A DNA stretch of 64,000 nucleotides from Kitasatospora sp. CB01950. GTDB lineage: Bacteria; Actinomycetota; Actinomycetes; Streptomycetales; Streptomycetaceae. The stretch covers positions 38,539-102,538 of the forward strand of contig NZ_LISX01000020.1 in NCBI RefSeq assembly GCF_001905465.1. Direction: 5' to 3'. Each line of letters starts with the position of its first letter. Within the stretch, counting starts at the first letter, position 1. The translations under genes were made by a program, and so were the position numbers. This document shows positions 17,272 through 24,879 of the stretch, piece by piece. The notes below the pieces were generated by a model. That model was not told the DNA's origin, made no database searches, and saw nothing but the letters and a program-made list of their open reading frames with translations.

Positions 17272-17787
17272 TCAGCCGGTGGTCAGGTGCCACCGGATCT
17301 CCCCGTCGTGCCACTGGTCGGTGGCGGTGAGGCCGGCGGCGGTGGCGACGGCTGCGGACGCCCGGTGGTCGGGGTCGATGTGGGCGACGACCGTGTGCAC
17401 CGGGAGCTGCCGAAGCCAGTCGACGAGGCCGCGGGCCGCCTCGGTGGCGATGCCGCGGCCCTGCCAGGGGGTGCCCACCACCCAGGAGATCTCGGCGGTG
17501 GCCCCGCGGTCGTCGGCGGTGACCGTCGCCTGCACGGTGCCCACCAGGCAGGCGTCGTCGCGGAGCCGGATCACCCAGTTGCACCAGGACTCGGCGGGGT
17601 CGGGGGAGCCGGCCGACCAGCGTTCGTAGCGGGCGCGGAGGGCGTCGGCGGTGTCGGGGGCGCCGCCGATGAAGGCGTGCAGCGCGGGATCGGACAGCAC
17701 GGCGGCCATCTCGTCGGCGTGCGAGACCTGCAGGGGCAGCAGGATCAGCCGCTCGGTGGGGATGGGCTCGGGTCGGACCGCGGTCAT
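17272..17787 (-). CDS. GNAT acetyltransferase
   Basis: This 171-aa protein starts with the usual PTERLILLPLQ strand. The acetyl-CoA motif is ISWVVGTPWQGRGIATEAARGL and the C-terminal part is HRASAAVATAAGL. The length is normal for the RimJ/RimL group. It is divergent from another GNAT at 18095. The substrate is unknown. Confidence 0.82.
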   Translation of the reverse strand: MTAVRPEPIPTERLILLPLQVSHADEMAAVLSDPALHAFIGGAPDTADALRARYERWSAGSPDPAESWCNWVIRLRDDACLVGTVQATVTADDRGATAEISWVVGTPWQGRGIATEAARGLVDWLRQLPVHTVVAHIDPDHRASAAVATAAGLTATDQWHDGEIRWHLTTG

Positions 17788-18094
17788 GCTGTCTCCTGGG
17801 TCGAGAGGGCGCTGCGCACTCCGCGACCAGCTCGGTTCGGGTGCACGCCACTGTCTCGGACAGTGCGTCGGCCGTTCAACCGAATTGATCGGGTGCGACG
17901 TTCACGACGGCGGACGTGCTCGACCTGGCCGTGCTGCCCCGGACGCCCGACCCGAGGCCGACGCCCGGCCCAGTCGCGAGCGCAAACCCTTCCGGCGAAC
18001 GTCACGGCCGGTCCGAAACCCCTTGGACGGCACGGGGACCGGCTTGCTGCAATGGGAGCCGGTCGGTCGCTGTCGGAGTCGAAGGGATGCGCCG
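17788..18094. other. Divergent intergenic region
   Basis: These 307 nt lie between two divergent GNAT genes. No coding bias, strong hairpin or consensus promoter is visible. Confidence 0.4.
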
Positions 18095-18583
18095 ATGACC
18101 GAGATCAGCCTGCACCTGTCGGTGCGCGGCCTCACCGAGGCGGACCTGCCGTCCTGCGGCTGGGCGGGCTCCCCCAAGCACGTGCGCGAGCTCCTCCACC
18201 AGATCCGCCGCGCCGAGGCGGGCGAGATCGACTACCTGGCGGTGTGCACGCCGGTCGGGCACCCGGTGGCGGTCGGCGGCATCGACTACACCGTCAAGCC
18301 CGGCGCCGGCACGCTCTGGCAGCTCGGCGTCCATCCGGCCCTGCAGTCCTGCGGGATCGGCACCCTGCTGATCCGCTCCGCCGAGCAGCGGATCCGCGTC
18401 CGCGGCCTGACCCGCGCCGAACTCGGCGTCGAGGAGAACAACCCGCGCGCCCGCGCCCTCTACGAACGCCTGGGCTACCGCGCCTTCGGCTGCGAACTCG
18501 ACTCCTGGGACGTGGAGGCCGAGGACGGCTCCCTCCAACGGTACGAGACGATGTGCACGCTGATGCACAAGGAGCTGACGTGA
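18095..18583 (+). CDS. GNAT acetyltransferase
   Basis: This 162-aa protein has the motif LWQLGVHPALQSCGIGTLLIRSAE (Q/R-x-x-G-x-G/A) and the C-terminal EENNPRARALYERLGYRAFG, both typical of single-domain GNATs. The GAAGGG ribosome binding site precedes ATG 18095. Its stop overlaps by 4 nt (GTGA) the start of the next, frameshifted gene, so the two once formed a coupled pair. Confidence 0.82.
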   Translation: MTEISLHLSVRGLTEADLPSCGWAGSPKHVRELLHQIRRAEAGEIDYLAVCTPVGHPVAVGGIDYTVKPGAGTLWQLGVHPALQSCGIGTLLIRSAEQRIRVRGLTRAELGVEENNPRARALYERLGYRAFGCELDSWDVEAEDGSLQRYETMCTLMHKELT

Positions 18584-18745
18584 CACCGGACTTCGCGGCA
18601 TTCGTCGCCGAGGCGACGGCCGACCCGGTGCCGCCCTGCTGGACGTCTACGCCAACTCGCGCCACCGCTCGGTCGAGAACCACCGTGACGGCAACCCGCT
18701 CGCCGGCCACCTCGACCTGATGAGCGCGTGGGCGGCGTCGACGGC
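18580..18745 (+). pseudogene. Start of an unknown gene, frameshifted and truncated
   Basis: A GTG overlapping the GNAT stop begins VTPDFAAFVAEATADPVP. The frame then becomes meaningless, while the +1 frame continues sensibly as LLDVYANSRHRSVENHRDGN, PLAGHLDLMSAW. One base seems missing near 18631-18636. Coding similarity stops near 18745, so the rest of the gene is also gone. The family is not recognised. Confidence 0.5.
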
Positions 18746-18795
18746 GGCGCGGTGCGGGGGCGCAGCGCGTGTTGGCCGGGGTGGAGGGTGGCGGG

Positions 18796-20130
18796 GTGCG
18801 TACCGTGGGGGCGGTGAGCGAGGTGACGCCGATGTCGGAGCAGGTGCCGGTGGCGGGGGAGCGGGTGGACGACATCGCGGCGCAGCTGCATGCGCTGGCG
18901 GCCGCGCGGGACAGGCTGCAGGGGTTGCTGTCGGCGGTGCTGGCGATCGGCGGCGACCTGGACCTGCCGGTGGTGCTGCACCGGATCGTGACGACGGCGA
19001 TGGAACTGGCCGGGGCGCGGTACGGCGCGCTCGGGATCCTGGCGCCGTCGGGGGACCGGCTGCAGGAGTTCGTCACGGCGGGGCTGTCGCAGGAGGAACG
19101 GGCGGCGCTGGCGGGGATCGACTTTCCGAGCGGGCGCGGGGTGTTGGGGCATCTGATCCGGCATCCGGAGCCGCTGCGGGTGGCGGACATCGGCGCGCAC
19201 CCGTCGTCGGTGGGGTTCCCGCCGGGCCATCCGTCGATGCGGACGCTGCTGGGCGTGGCGATCACCGTCCGGGGCGAGATCTACGGCGACCTGTACCTGT
19301 CGGAGCGCCGCGACGGGCGGCCGTTCGACCAGGCGGACGAGGAGGTGGTGCGGGCGCTCGCGGGCGCGGCCGGCATCGCGATCGAGAACGCCCGGCTGTT
19401 CGGCTACATGCGGGACAGCGCCGCGCAGTTCCAGCGGCTGCTGCTGCCGACGCTGCCCGACCTGGCGCCGTTCGAAGGGGCCGCCGTGTATCGGACCGCC
19501 GCCGAGCCGGCGGGCGTCGGCGGCGACTGGTACGACGCCGTCATCCTCCCGGACCGGGCGTGCGCCGCCGTCATCGGCGACGTGGTCGGCCACGATCTGC
19601 ACGCGGCGGCCGCGATGGCGCAGGCTCGGAACATGCTGCGCGCGCTGCTGTACGACCGTCGCAGCCCGCCCAGTTCGGTGCTGACCCAACTCGACCGCAC
19701 CGTGGAGGACATCACCGACCTGCCGGTCACCACCGCGTGCCTGGCCCGGATCGAGCCCGCCGCCGGCCCGGGCTGGACGATGCACTGGAGCACCGCCGGG
19801 CACCCGCCGCCGCTGGTCCTCGGCCCGGACGGGCGGACCTGGTACCTGGAGGGCGAGCCCGGCATCCCGATCGGCGTCGACCCCGCCGTGCCCCGGCCCG
19901 ACCACACCGATCCGCTGCCGAGCGGCGCCACCGTGGTGTTCTTCACCGACGGCCTGGTCGAACGCCCCGACCGGGACATCGACGACGGCCTCGACGCGCT
20001 CGCCCGGCTCACCGCCGCGCACGCCGACCGGCCGCTCGACGAACTGGTGCGCATCCTCGCCGACCGGCACCCCGGCGACGGCCACGACGACATGGCGGTG
20101 CTGGCCATCCGGACACCGAGCCGTAGCTGA
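18796..20130 (+). CDS. GAF-SpoIIE serine phosphatase
   Basis: This 444-aa protein joins a GAF domain (about residues 45-200, with ARYGALGILAPSGDRLQEFVT and the end AGAAGIAIENARLF) to a PP2C/SpoIIE phosphatase domain (about 215-440). The latter has the metal-binding motifs VGGDWYDAV, VIGDVVGHDLHAA, VFFTDGLVERPD and GHDDMAVL. Such proteins dephosphorylate anti-anti-sigma factors and so activate stress sigma factors. I chose the GTG at 18796 because GGAGGG lies 7 nt upstream. No anti-sigma or antagonist gene is adjacent. Confidence 0.9.
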   Translation: MRTVGAVSEVTPMSEQVPVAGERVDDIAAQLHALAAARDRLQGLLSAVLAIGGDLDLPVVLHRIVTTAMELAGARYGALGILAPSGDRLQEFVTAGLSQEERAALAGIDFPSGRGVLGHLIRHPEPLRVADIGAHPSSVGFPPGHPSMRTLLGVAITVRGEIYGDLYLSERRDGRPFDQADEEVVRALAGAAGIAIENARLFGYMRDSAAQFQRLLLPTLPDLAPFEGAAVYRTAAEPAGVGGDWYDAVILPDRACAAVIGDVVGHDLHAAAAMAQARNMLRALLYDRRSPPSSVLTQLDRTVEDITDLPVTTACLARIEPAAGPGWTMHWSTAGHPPPLVLGPDGRTWYLEGEPGIPIGVDPAVPRPDHTDPLPSGATVVFFTDGLVERPDRDIDDGLDALARLTAAHADRPLDELVRILADRHPGDGHDDMAVLAIRTPSRS

Positions 20131-20218
20131 CCCGCACCCCGCGCTGCCGGACGGGCGGTGGGCGACGGGCGACGGGCGGTGCCGGACGCGCGGTGGGGCG
20201 CGGGTAGCGTGCGTCGGT

Positions 20219-20896
20219 ATGCAGAAGGAACTTGTGGAGCAGGCGCTCCGGGCCGAGGCCGAGGCGCTCGGGGCAGCGATCGCCGGCCTGCCGGACGGGG
20301 AGTGGGCGCGGGCCACCCGGTGCGAGCCGTGGACGGCGGTGGAACTGCTGTCGCACGTGCGGGTCGCGGTCGGACGGGTGGAGGCGATGCTGGCCGCGCC
20401 CGAACCCGAGCGGGCCGAGGTCGACGCCGTCGGGTACTACCGTCCCGACGAGCGGTTCGACGCCGCCGCCAACAGCGCACGGATCGCGCTCGCCAGGGAC
20501 ACGGCCGGCGAAGGCGCCGATCCCGTCGGCGAGTTCGGGCGGACCTGGCGGGAGGTCGCGGCCCGGTTCGGGGCGGAGGCCGGGACGCGGGTGGTGCGCA
20601 CCCGGCACGGCGACCCCATGCTGCTCACCGAGTTCATGATCACCCGGGTGGTGGAGCTCGCCGTGCACGCGCTCGACCTGGCCGATGCGCTCGGTCGGCC
20701 GGCCTGGCTGACGGACCAGGCCTCCGACGTGCTGGAAGCCCTGCTGCTGACGGAGGCCGACGGTGCGTCGGTGCGGGCGGCGCTCGGCTGGGACCGGGCG
20801 ACGCTGCTGCGCAAGGCGACCGGGCGGGCCGAACTGGACGAGGCCGAGCAGACCGAGGTGAAGCGCGCCGGGATCACCTGGCTGACGCTCGGCTGA
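20219..20896 (+). CDS. Mycothiol-dependent maleylpyruvate isomerase-like (DinB fold) protein
   Basis: This 225-aa protein has the N-terminal pattern of the actinomycete maleylpyruvate isomerase family: ARATRCEPWTAVELLSHVRV with the first metal-ligand histidine, and later RVVELAVHALDLADALG with the second. Members use mycothiol as a cofactor or conjugate it to electrophiles. The C-terminal part is short and helical. It is a single gene that ends at a tandem hairpin shared with the convergent DUF1062 gene. Confidence 0.82.
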   Translation: MQKELVEQALRAEAEALGAAIAGLPDGEWARATRCEPWTAVELLSHVRVAVGRVEAMLAAPEPERAEVDAVGYYRPDERFDAAANSARIALARDTAGEGADPVGEFGRTWREVAARFGAEAGTRVVRTRHGDPMLLTEFMITRVVELAVHALDLADALGRPAWLTDQASDVLEALLLTEADGASVRAALGWDRATLLRKATGRAELDEAEQTEVKRAGITWLTLG

Positions 20897-20900
20897 GATG

Positions 20901-20941
20901 CGGGAGGCACAGCCTCCCGGGGCGGGTGTCGACGCCGCCCC
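20901..20941. terminator. Tandem bidirectional hairpins
   Basis: CGGGAGGC-ACA-GCCTCCCG (20901-20919) is a perfect 8-bp stem. A second stem GGGGCGG/CCGCCCC (20919-20925 with 20935-20941) follows at once. They separate two convergent genes. Confidence 0.65.
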
Positions 20942-20955
20942 GGGAGGCCGTGACG

Positions 20956-21600
20956 TTACGCCCCGAGGGGCTCCGAGTGCGGCCACCGGGCGAGGGCCGG
21001 CACTTCGGCGGCGGAGACGGACGGCGGCGTGGCGGGACGGTGGAGGGTGAACTCGAAGCCCCGGTGCGCCTTGGTGCCCAGGCCCGGCGGCAGCAGCACC
21101 AGGCCGTGGGCGAGCATCCGCCGCACCCGGGGCCGGCTGAGGCCGAGCCCGAGCATCAGCAGCCGCTCCACCCGGACCGGCGCGGGCAGGTCGAAGACGA
21201 CCCGTATCCGCAGCGGCGCGACGGAGTCGAGCGCGTACAGCGGCGTGCGGACGTCCAACTCCCAGGTGCCGTCCCAGTCCAGGCGGTAGTTGTTCCTGGC
21301 GGCGAGCGAGGCGCTGATGGTCAGTTCCCGCACCGCGGCCGGGTCGTTGTTCTCGTACGACACCAGGCGGGACGGCTCCAGCGTGGAGACGTGCACGCGT
21401 TCGTGGACGGGCACCTTCGAGGTGCGGTCGCAGTTGACACAGCTCAACAGCAGCCACACGTCGAGGAGTTTGCCACTCGCGTTGACCCGGATCTTCCCCG
21501 AAGGGCGGTGCCGGGTGCCGGGGCAGTCCGGGCACGGACGGACGACGGCGGGCAGGGCGGACTGGCGCACGGCCCACAGGGCCTTGCGATCGGTATGCAT
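20956..21600 (-). CDS. DUF1062 zinc-ribbon-like protein
   Basis: This 214-aa protein has two cysteine pairs, PCPDC (~residues 23-25) and SCVNC (~residues 53-56), that can hold one zinc. A mostly beta/alpha region containing SLAARNNYRLDWDGTWELDV follows, then LLMLGLGLSRPRVRRMLAHG near the end, like an S4-type RNA-binding segment. This matches the DUF1062 family, whose role is unknown. It is convergent with the maleylpyruvate-isomerase-like gene. Confidence 0.8.
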   Translation of the reverse strand: MHTDRKALWAVRQSALPAVVRPCPDCPGTRHRPSGKIRVNASGKLLDVWLLLSCVNCDRTSKVPVHERVHVSTLEPSRLVSYENNDPAAVRELTISASLAARNNYRLDWDGTWELDVRTPLYALDSVAPLRIRVVFDLPAPVRVERLLMLGLGLSRPRVRRMLAHGLVLLPPGLGTKAHRGFEFTLHRPATPPSVSAAEVPALARWPHSEPLGA

Positions 21601-21875
21601 GAAGGTCGATTTGCTTTCAGGACTCGGCAGGGGCGCTCAGCGGCCGGCGCGCAGGCCGGACCGGGCCCCCGCGGTTCGGCGGGTGCACACGAGGGCGCGA
21701 ATCATCGCCCCGGGGCCCGGCAGAGGGCGGCGAGGGCGGTCGCGCGACAGAGCTGCTGATACTGCGTGGCATCCACTAAAAGTCCATGCGGCGATGGTGA
21801 TCGATGCTCCGGACGACGGCAACTCAATTTCCGTGGCGGGGAAGGCCGTTCGAGCCCGCGCAATATGCTGAGCGG

Positions 21876-22535
21876 ATGATCGCATCGAGCAGCCCGGTCG
21901 AGCTGGTGATCTTCGACTGCGACGGCGTCCTGGTGGACAGCGAGCGGATCGCGGTACGCGTGCAGCGGGAGGTCGGCGCCCGACTCGGATGGCCGCTCAG
22001 CGAGGCCGAGGTCGTCCGGCACTTCATCGGGCGGTCGCACGCCGCCGGCTGGCAGGTGGTCGCCGAACGGCTGGGCGCGGAGGCCGCCGCCGAGTGGGAG
22101 CAGCGGTTCGAGCAGCGCCACCGGGAGCTCGTCGACGCGGAACTGGCCCCGGTGGACGGCATCGTGGAGGCACTGGCCGGGCTCGGACTGCAGTCCTGCG
22201 TGGCCTCCAGCGGCAGCCACGCCAAGATGCGGCACACGCTCGGCCGGACCGGCCTGTACGAGCACTTCGAGGGACGGATCCACAGCGCGAGCGAGGTCGC
22301 CCGGGGGAAGCCCGCGCCCGACCTGTTCCTGCACGCCGCACAGCGGATGGGCTACCCGCCCGAGGCGTGCGCCGTCGTGGAGGACAGCGGGCCCGGCACC
22401 CGGGCCGCGCGGGCCGCGGGCATGCGGTGCTTCGGCTACACCGGCGGGCCGACCGGGGTGGAGGCGCTCGCCGGGGACGGTACTGTCCTGTTCTCCGACA
22501 TGCGGGAGTTGCCCGCGCTGGTGCACGGAATATGA
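21876..22535 (+). CDS. HAD-family phosphatase, beta-phosphoglucomutase-like
   Basis: This 219-aa protein has all HAD motifs: FDCDGVLVDSE at the N-terminus (nucleophile and acid/base Asp), a helical cap, VASSGSHAKM (motif II), GKPAPD (motif III Lys) and VVEDSGPGTRAA (motif IV). This arrangement is that of sugar-phosphate phosphatases and beta-phosphoglucomutase-like enzymes. Its TGA stop is the first triplet of a palindrome, and a two-domain GNAT starts 33 nt later, probably in the same transcript. Confidence 0.9.
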   Translation: MIASSSPVELVIFDCDGVLVDSERIAVRVQREVGARLGWPLSEAEVVRHFIGRSHAAGWQVVAERLGAEAAAEWEQRFEQRHRELVDAELAPVDGIVEALAGLGLQSCVASSGSHAKMRHTLGRTGLYEHFEGRIHSASEVARGKPAPDLFLHAAQRMGYPPEACAVVEDSGPGTRAARAAGMRCFGYTGGPTGVEALAGDGTVLFSDMRELPALVHGI

Positions 22536-22545
22536 CGGACCGTCA
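22533..22545. promoter_or_regulatory. TGACG-N3-CGTCA palindrome, copy 5
   Basis: TGACG GAC CGTCA. It begins with the stop codon of the HAD gene and lies 24 nt before the next ATG. Confidence 0.4.
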
Positions 22546-22568
22546 ATTCCGAGGAAGGTGATCACTCG

Positions 22569-23489
22569 ATGGCGCAGGCAGTACTTCCCGAAGGGTGGAC
22601 CGCGCGGGCGCTCGAGCCGGCGACCGATCTGTACGCGGTCCAGCAGCTGGTCAACGCATGCGAACGCGCCCTCGGCGGCACCGCGGTGAGCGACAGCGGC
22701 GCGATCGCGACCGTCCTCGCCCGGCCCGGGCTCGATCCCGTCACCGACACCCTGCTGGTGCACGCGCCCGACGGCGAACTCGCGGCCTGGGCCTGGACGG
22801 ACCGGCGCACCGACGCCGACGTGCACCCCGCACACCGCGGGCGCGGGATCGGCACCGCGATGCTGCGATGGATCGAGGAACGCGCCCGCGAACGCGGCAC
22901 TGCCGAACTCGCCCAGATCGTCCCGGACCGCGACACCGCCGCCACCGCGCTGCTCCGCGCCCGCGGCTTCCGCGCCGACGCGACCAGCTGGCTGCTCGCC
23001 ATCGACCTCGACGACCTGCCCCACGCGCTGCCGCCGGCGCCCGAGGGCATCACGGTACGGCCCTTCCGCGCGGGCGACGCCGCCGACGAGCGGGCCGCGC
23101 ACCGGCTCGTCGAGGACGCGTTCGACGAATGGCAGCAGCGCCGCAAGGACTTCGACGAATGGGCCGCCCACACCGTGCGCCGCGACAGCTTCGCCGCCGA
23201 ACGCTCACCCCTCGCCTTCGCCGACGGCCACCTCGTGGGCGCGGCCCTGTCCCTCGGCCTTCCCGCCACCGGCGAGGGCTACGTGGAGAACGTCGCCGTC
23301 CACGCCGCCCACCGCCACCGCGGCATCGCCCGCCACCTGCTCCGCCACACCTTCCACGCCTGCCGCGACGCGGGCCTGCGCAGCTGCACACTGTGGACGC
23401 ACTCGGCGACCGGGGCGCTGGACCTGTACCTGAAGGCGGGGATGACGGTTCGTCACAGTTCGACGGTGCTGAAGAAGACGCTTCAGTAG
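22569..23489 (+). CDS. Two-domain GNAT acetyltransferase
   Basis: This 306-aa protein has two GNAT folds in tandem, as in mycothiol synthase. The first has VHPAHRGRGIGTAMLRWIEE (about residue 88); the second has NVAVHAAHRHRGIARHLLRH (about residue 245) and ends with LYLKAGMTVRHSSTVLKK. Both acetyl-CoA loops look intact. It is shorter than or similar to MshD, but without the synthase's context it cannot be called that. GAAGGTGA precedes the ATG. Confidence 0.82.
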   Translation: MAQAVLPEGWTARALEPATDLYAVQQLVNACERALGGTAVSDSGAIATVLARPGLDPVTDTLLVHAPDGELAAWAWTDRRTDADVHPAHRGRGIGTAMLRWIEERARERGTAELAQIVPDRDTAATALLRARGFRADATSWLLAIDLDDLPHALPPAPEGITVRPFRAGDAADERAAHRLVEDAFDEWQQRRKDFDEWAAHTVRRDSFAAERSPLAFADGHLVGAALSLGLPATGEGYVENVAVHAAHRHRGIARHLLRHTFHACRDAGLRSCTLWTHSATGALDLYLKAGMTVRHSSTVLKKTLQ

Positions 23490-23551
23490 CCGAGCACGGC
23501 GGGCTGACGGACCGGTCGGCGGTCGGCCGTCGGCGTTCGGTGTTCGGCGTC

Positions 23552-24340
23552 TCAGCGGTCGAGGAGCGCGAGCAGGCGGGCGGCCTGGCGGGCGGCGGTG
23601 CCCGGCGGGTTGCGGGCCTCGGTGGCCGGGTCGGTGGTGAGGAAGACCAGCCAGAGGAGGGCGAACAGGCGGCGGCACTGGAGAAGACGGGCGTCGTCGG
23701 CGGGGGAGAGGGTGAAACGGGCGAGGAAGGCCGGGGCGTCGAGGTCGGTGTCGACCCAGGTGGAGATGTGCTCGACCAGCTCGGCGAGTTCGTAGGGGCG
23801 GTCGCTGCGTCCGGAGTCCTCGAAGTCGACCAGCCGTACCTCGGCGCCGTCCCAGAGGAAGTTGGCGAGGTTGCCGTCCGCCTGTCCGAGCACCGGCACC
23901 GCCACCGCGCTGCCCGCCAACAGCTCGGGCTCCGCGTCCGCCAGCCAGCGCAGGCCGGCGGTGAGCGCCGGGGCCGAGGCGTGCCGGGTGCGGTGTCGGA
24001 TCGCGGCCACCGAAGCGGCGACGTCCCAGCGTCGTGCGGGGAGTCGGGCGGCGACGTCGGACGGGACGGCGTGCAGGAGGCGGTCGGTGGCGTGGGCCAG
24101 GGCGTCGAGGTGCGTGGGGGTGAGGTCGGTGCCGCGCAGGGGTACGCCGGGGAGTCTGGTCATGGTGACGGTGTGGGCGGCGAGTGAGAGGGGGCGCGGG
24201 GCGAGGCCGGGGGCGTGCTGGTCGAGGAGGGTGAGGGCCCGCCACTCGCGGGACGGATCGCCGTCCGCGTCCGGGCGGAAGTGCTTGCGGACGGTGGTGG
24301 GGAGGAGCTCGACGCCGTGGGTGGTCCATCGGGTGGTCAT
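23552..24340 (-). CDS. Aminoglycoside-phosphotransferase-like kinase
   Basis: This 262-aa protein of the APH/choline kinase fold has an N-lobe with REWRALTLLDQHAPGLAPRPL, a catalytic loop VLGQADGNLANFLWDG and a metal-binding LVDFEDSGRSD. The loop has GQADGN where most members have HGDLxxxN: the catalytic Asp is kept but His is replaced. The substrate is unknown and need not be an antibiotic. It is divergent from the small gene at 24433. Confidence 0.82.
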   Translation of the reverse strand: MTTRWTTHGVELLPTTVRKHFRPDADGDPSREWRALTLLDQHAPGLAPRPLSLAAHTVTMTRLPGVPLRGTDLTPTHLDALAHATDRLLHAVPSDVAARLPARRWDVAASVAAIRHRTRHASAPALTAGLRWLADAEPELLAGSAVAVPVLGQADGNLANFLWDGAEVRLVDFEDSGRSDRPYELAELVEHISTWVDTDLDAPAFLARFTLSPADDARLLQCRRLFALLWLVFLTTDPATEARNPPGTAARQAARLLALLDR

Positions 24341-24432
24341 GGCGTCAGCTTCCGGGAGGAGTGGGCGGGTTGACGGTTCGGGTCACTAGGCTAGGGGCGG
24401 CAGAGCAGGAACGACGAGGGGTGGCGGCGGAC

Positions 24433-24879
24433 ATGGTGGGGACCGAACTGGCCGAGCTGGCGGCCTCGGGGGCGACGGCGCTGGTCGGCGCGGTGGCCAC
24501 CGACCTGTGGGGGCAGGTGCGGGACCGGGTCGGGCGGCTGCTCACCCGGGGGCGGGAGAGCCGGGTGGAGGCCGCGCGGATCGAACTCGCCTACGCCGAG
24601 GTGCTGGACGCCGAGGAGAACGAGCTGCCCGAGGTCCGCGAGAACGTCCGGCAGGACTGGGAACAGCGCCTGCTCACCGTGCTGCGCGAGGACCCGACGG
24701 CCGTCGCCGAACTGCGCGCCCTGCTCGACGAGATCGCCCCGCAGGGCGGCGGGTCGCGGATCGAGGTGACCACCATCCACAACGAGATCAGCGCCGACGT
24801 GCACGGCATCGCGCTGCAGATCGGCCGGGTGGGCACCAACAACGTGCGGGTCGAGAATCCGGGCGGTCAGCCCTCCTGA
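24433..24879 (+). CDS. Actinomycete-specific hypothetical protein
   Basis: This 148-aa protein has a hydrophobic N-terminal helix (ELAASGATALVGAVATDLWGQVRDRVGRLL), a long charged coiled segment (~45-100), and a short C-terminal beta region (RIEVTTIHNEISADVHGIALQ, GRVGTNNV). The layout resembles the N-terminal adaptor proteins seen beside actinomycete effector or signalling genes, but no such partner is here and I assign no function. I used the ATG at 24433; a GTG at 24421 is possible. Its last 13 nt overlap the end of the convergent reductase gene. Confidence 0.6.
   Translation: MVGTELAELAASGATALVGAVATDLWGQVRDRVGRLLTRGRESRVEAARIELAYAEVLDAEENELPEVRENVRQDWEQRLLTVLREDPTAVAELRALLDEIAPQGGGSRIEVTTIHNEISADVHGIALQIGRVGTNNVRVENPGGQPS

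Noticed and set aside
15718..18720. A 1000-codon plus-strand frame
   Set aside because: It runs antisense to the MFS and GNAT genes and shows Arg/Gly/Ala-rich shadow composition with no motif. The genes on the other strand explain the region.
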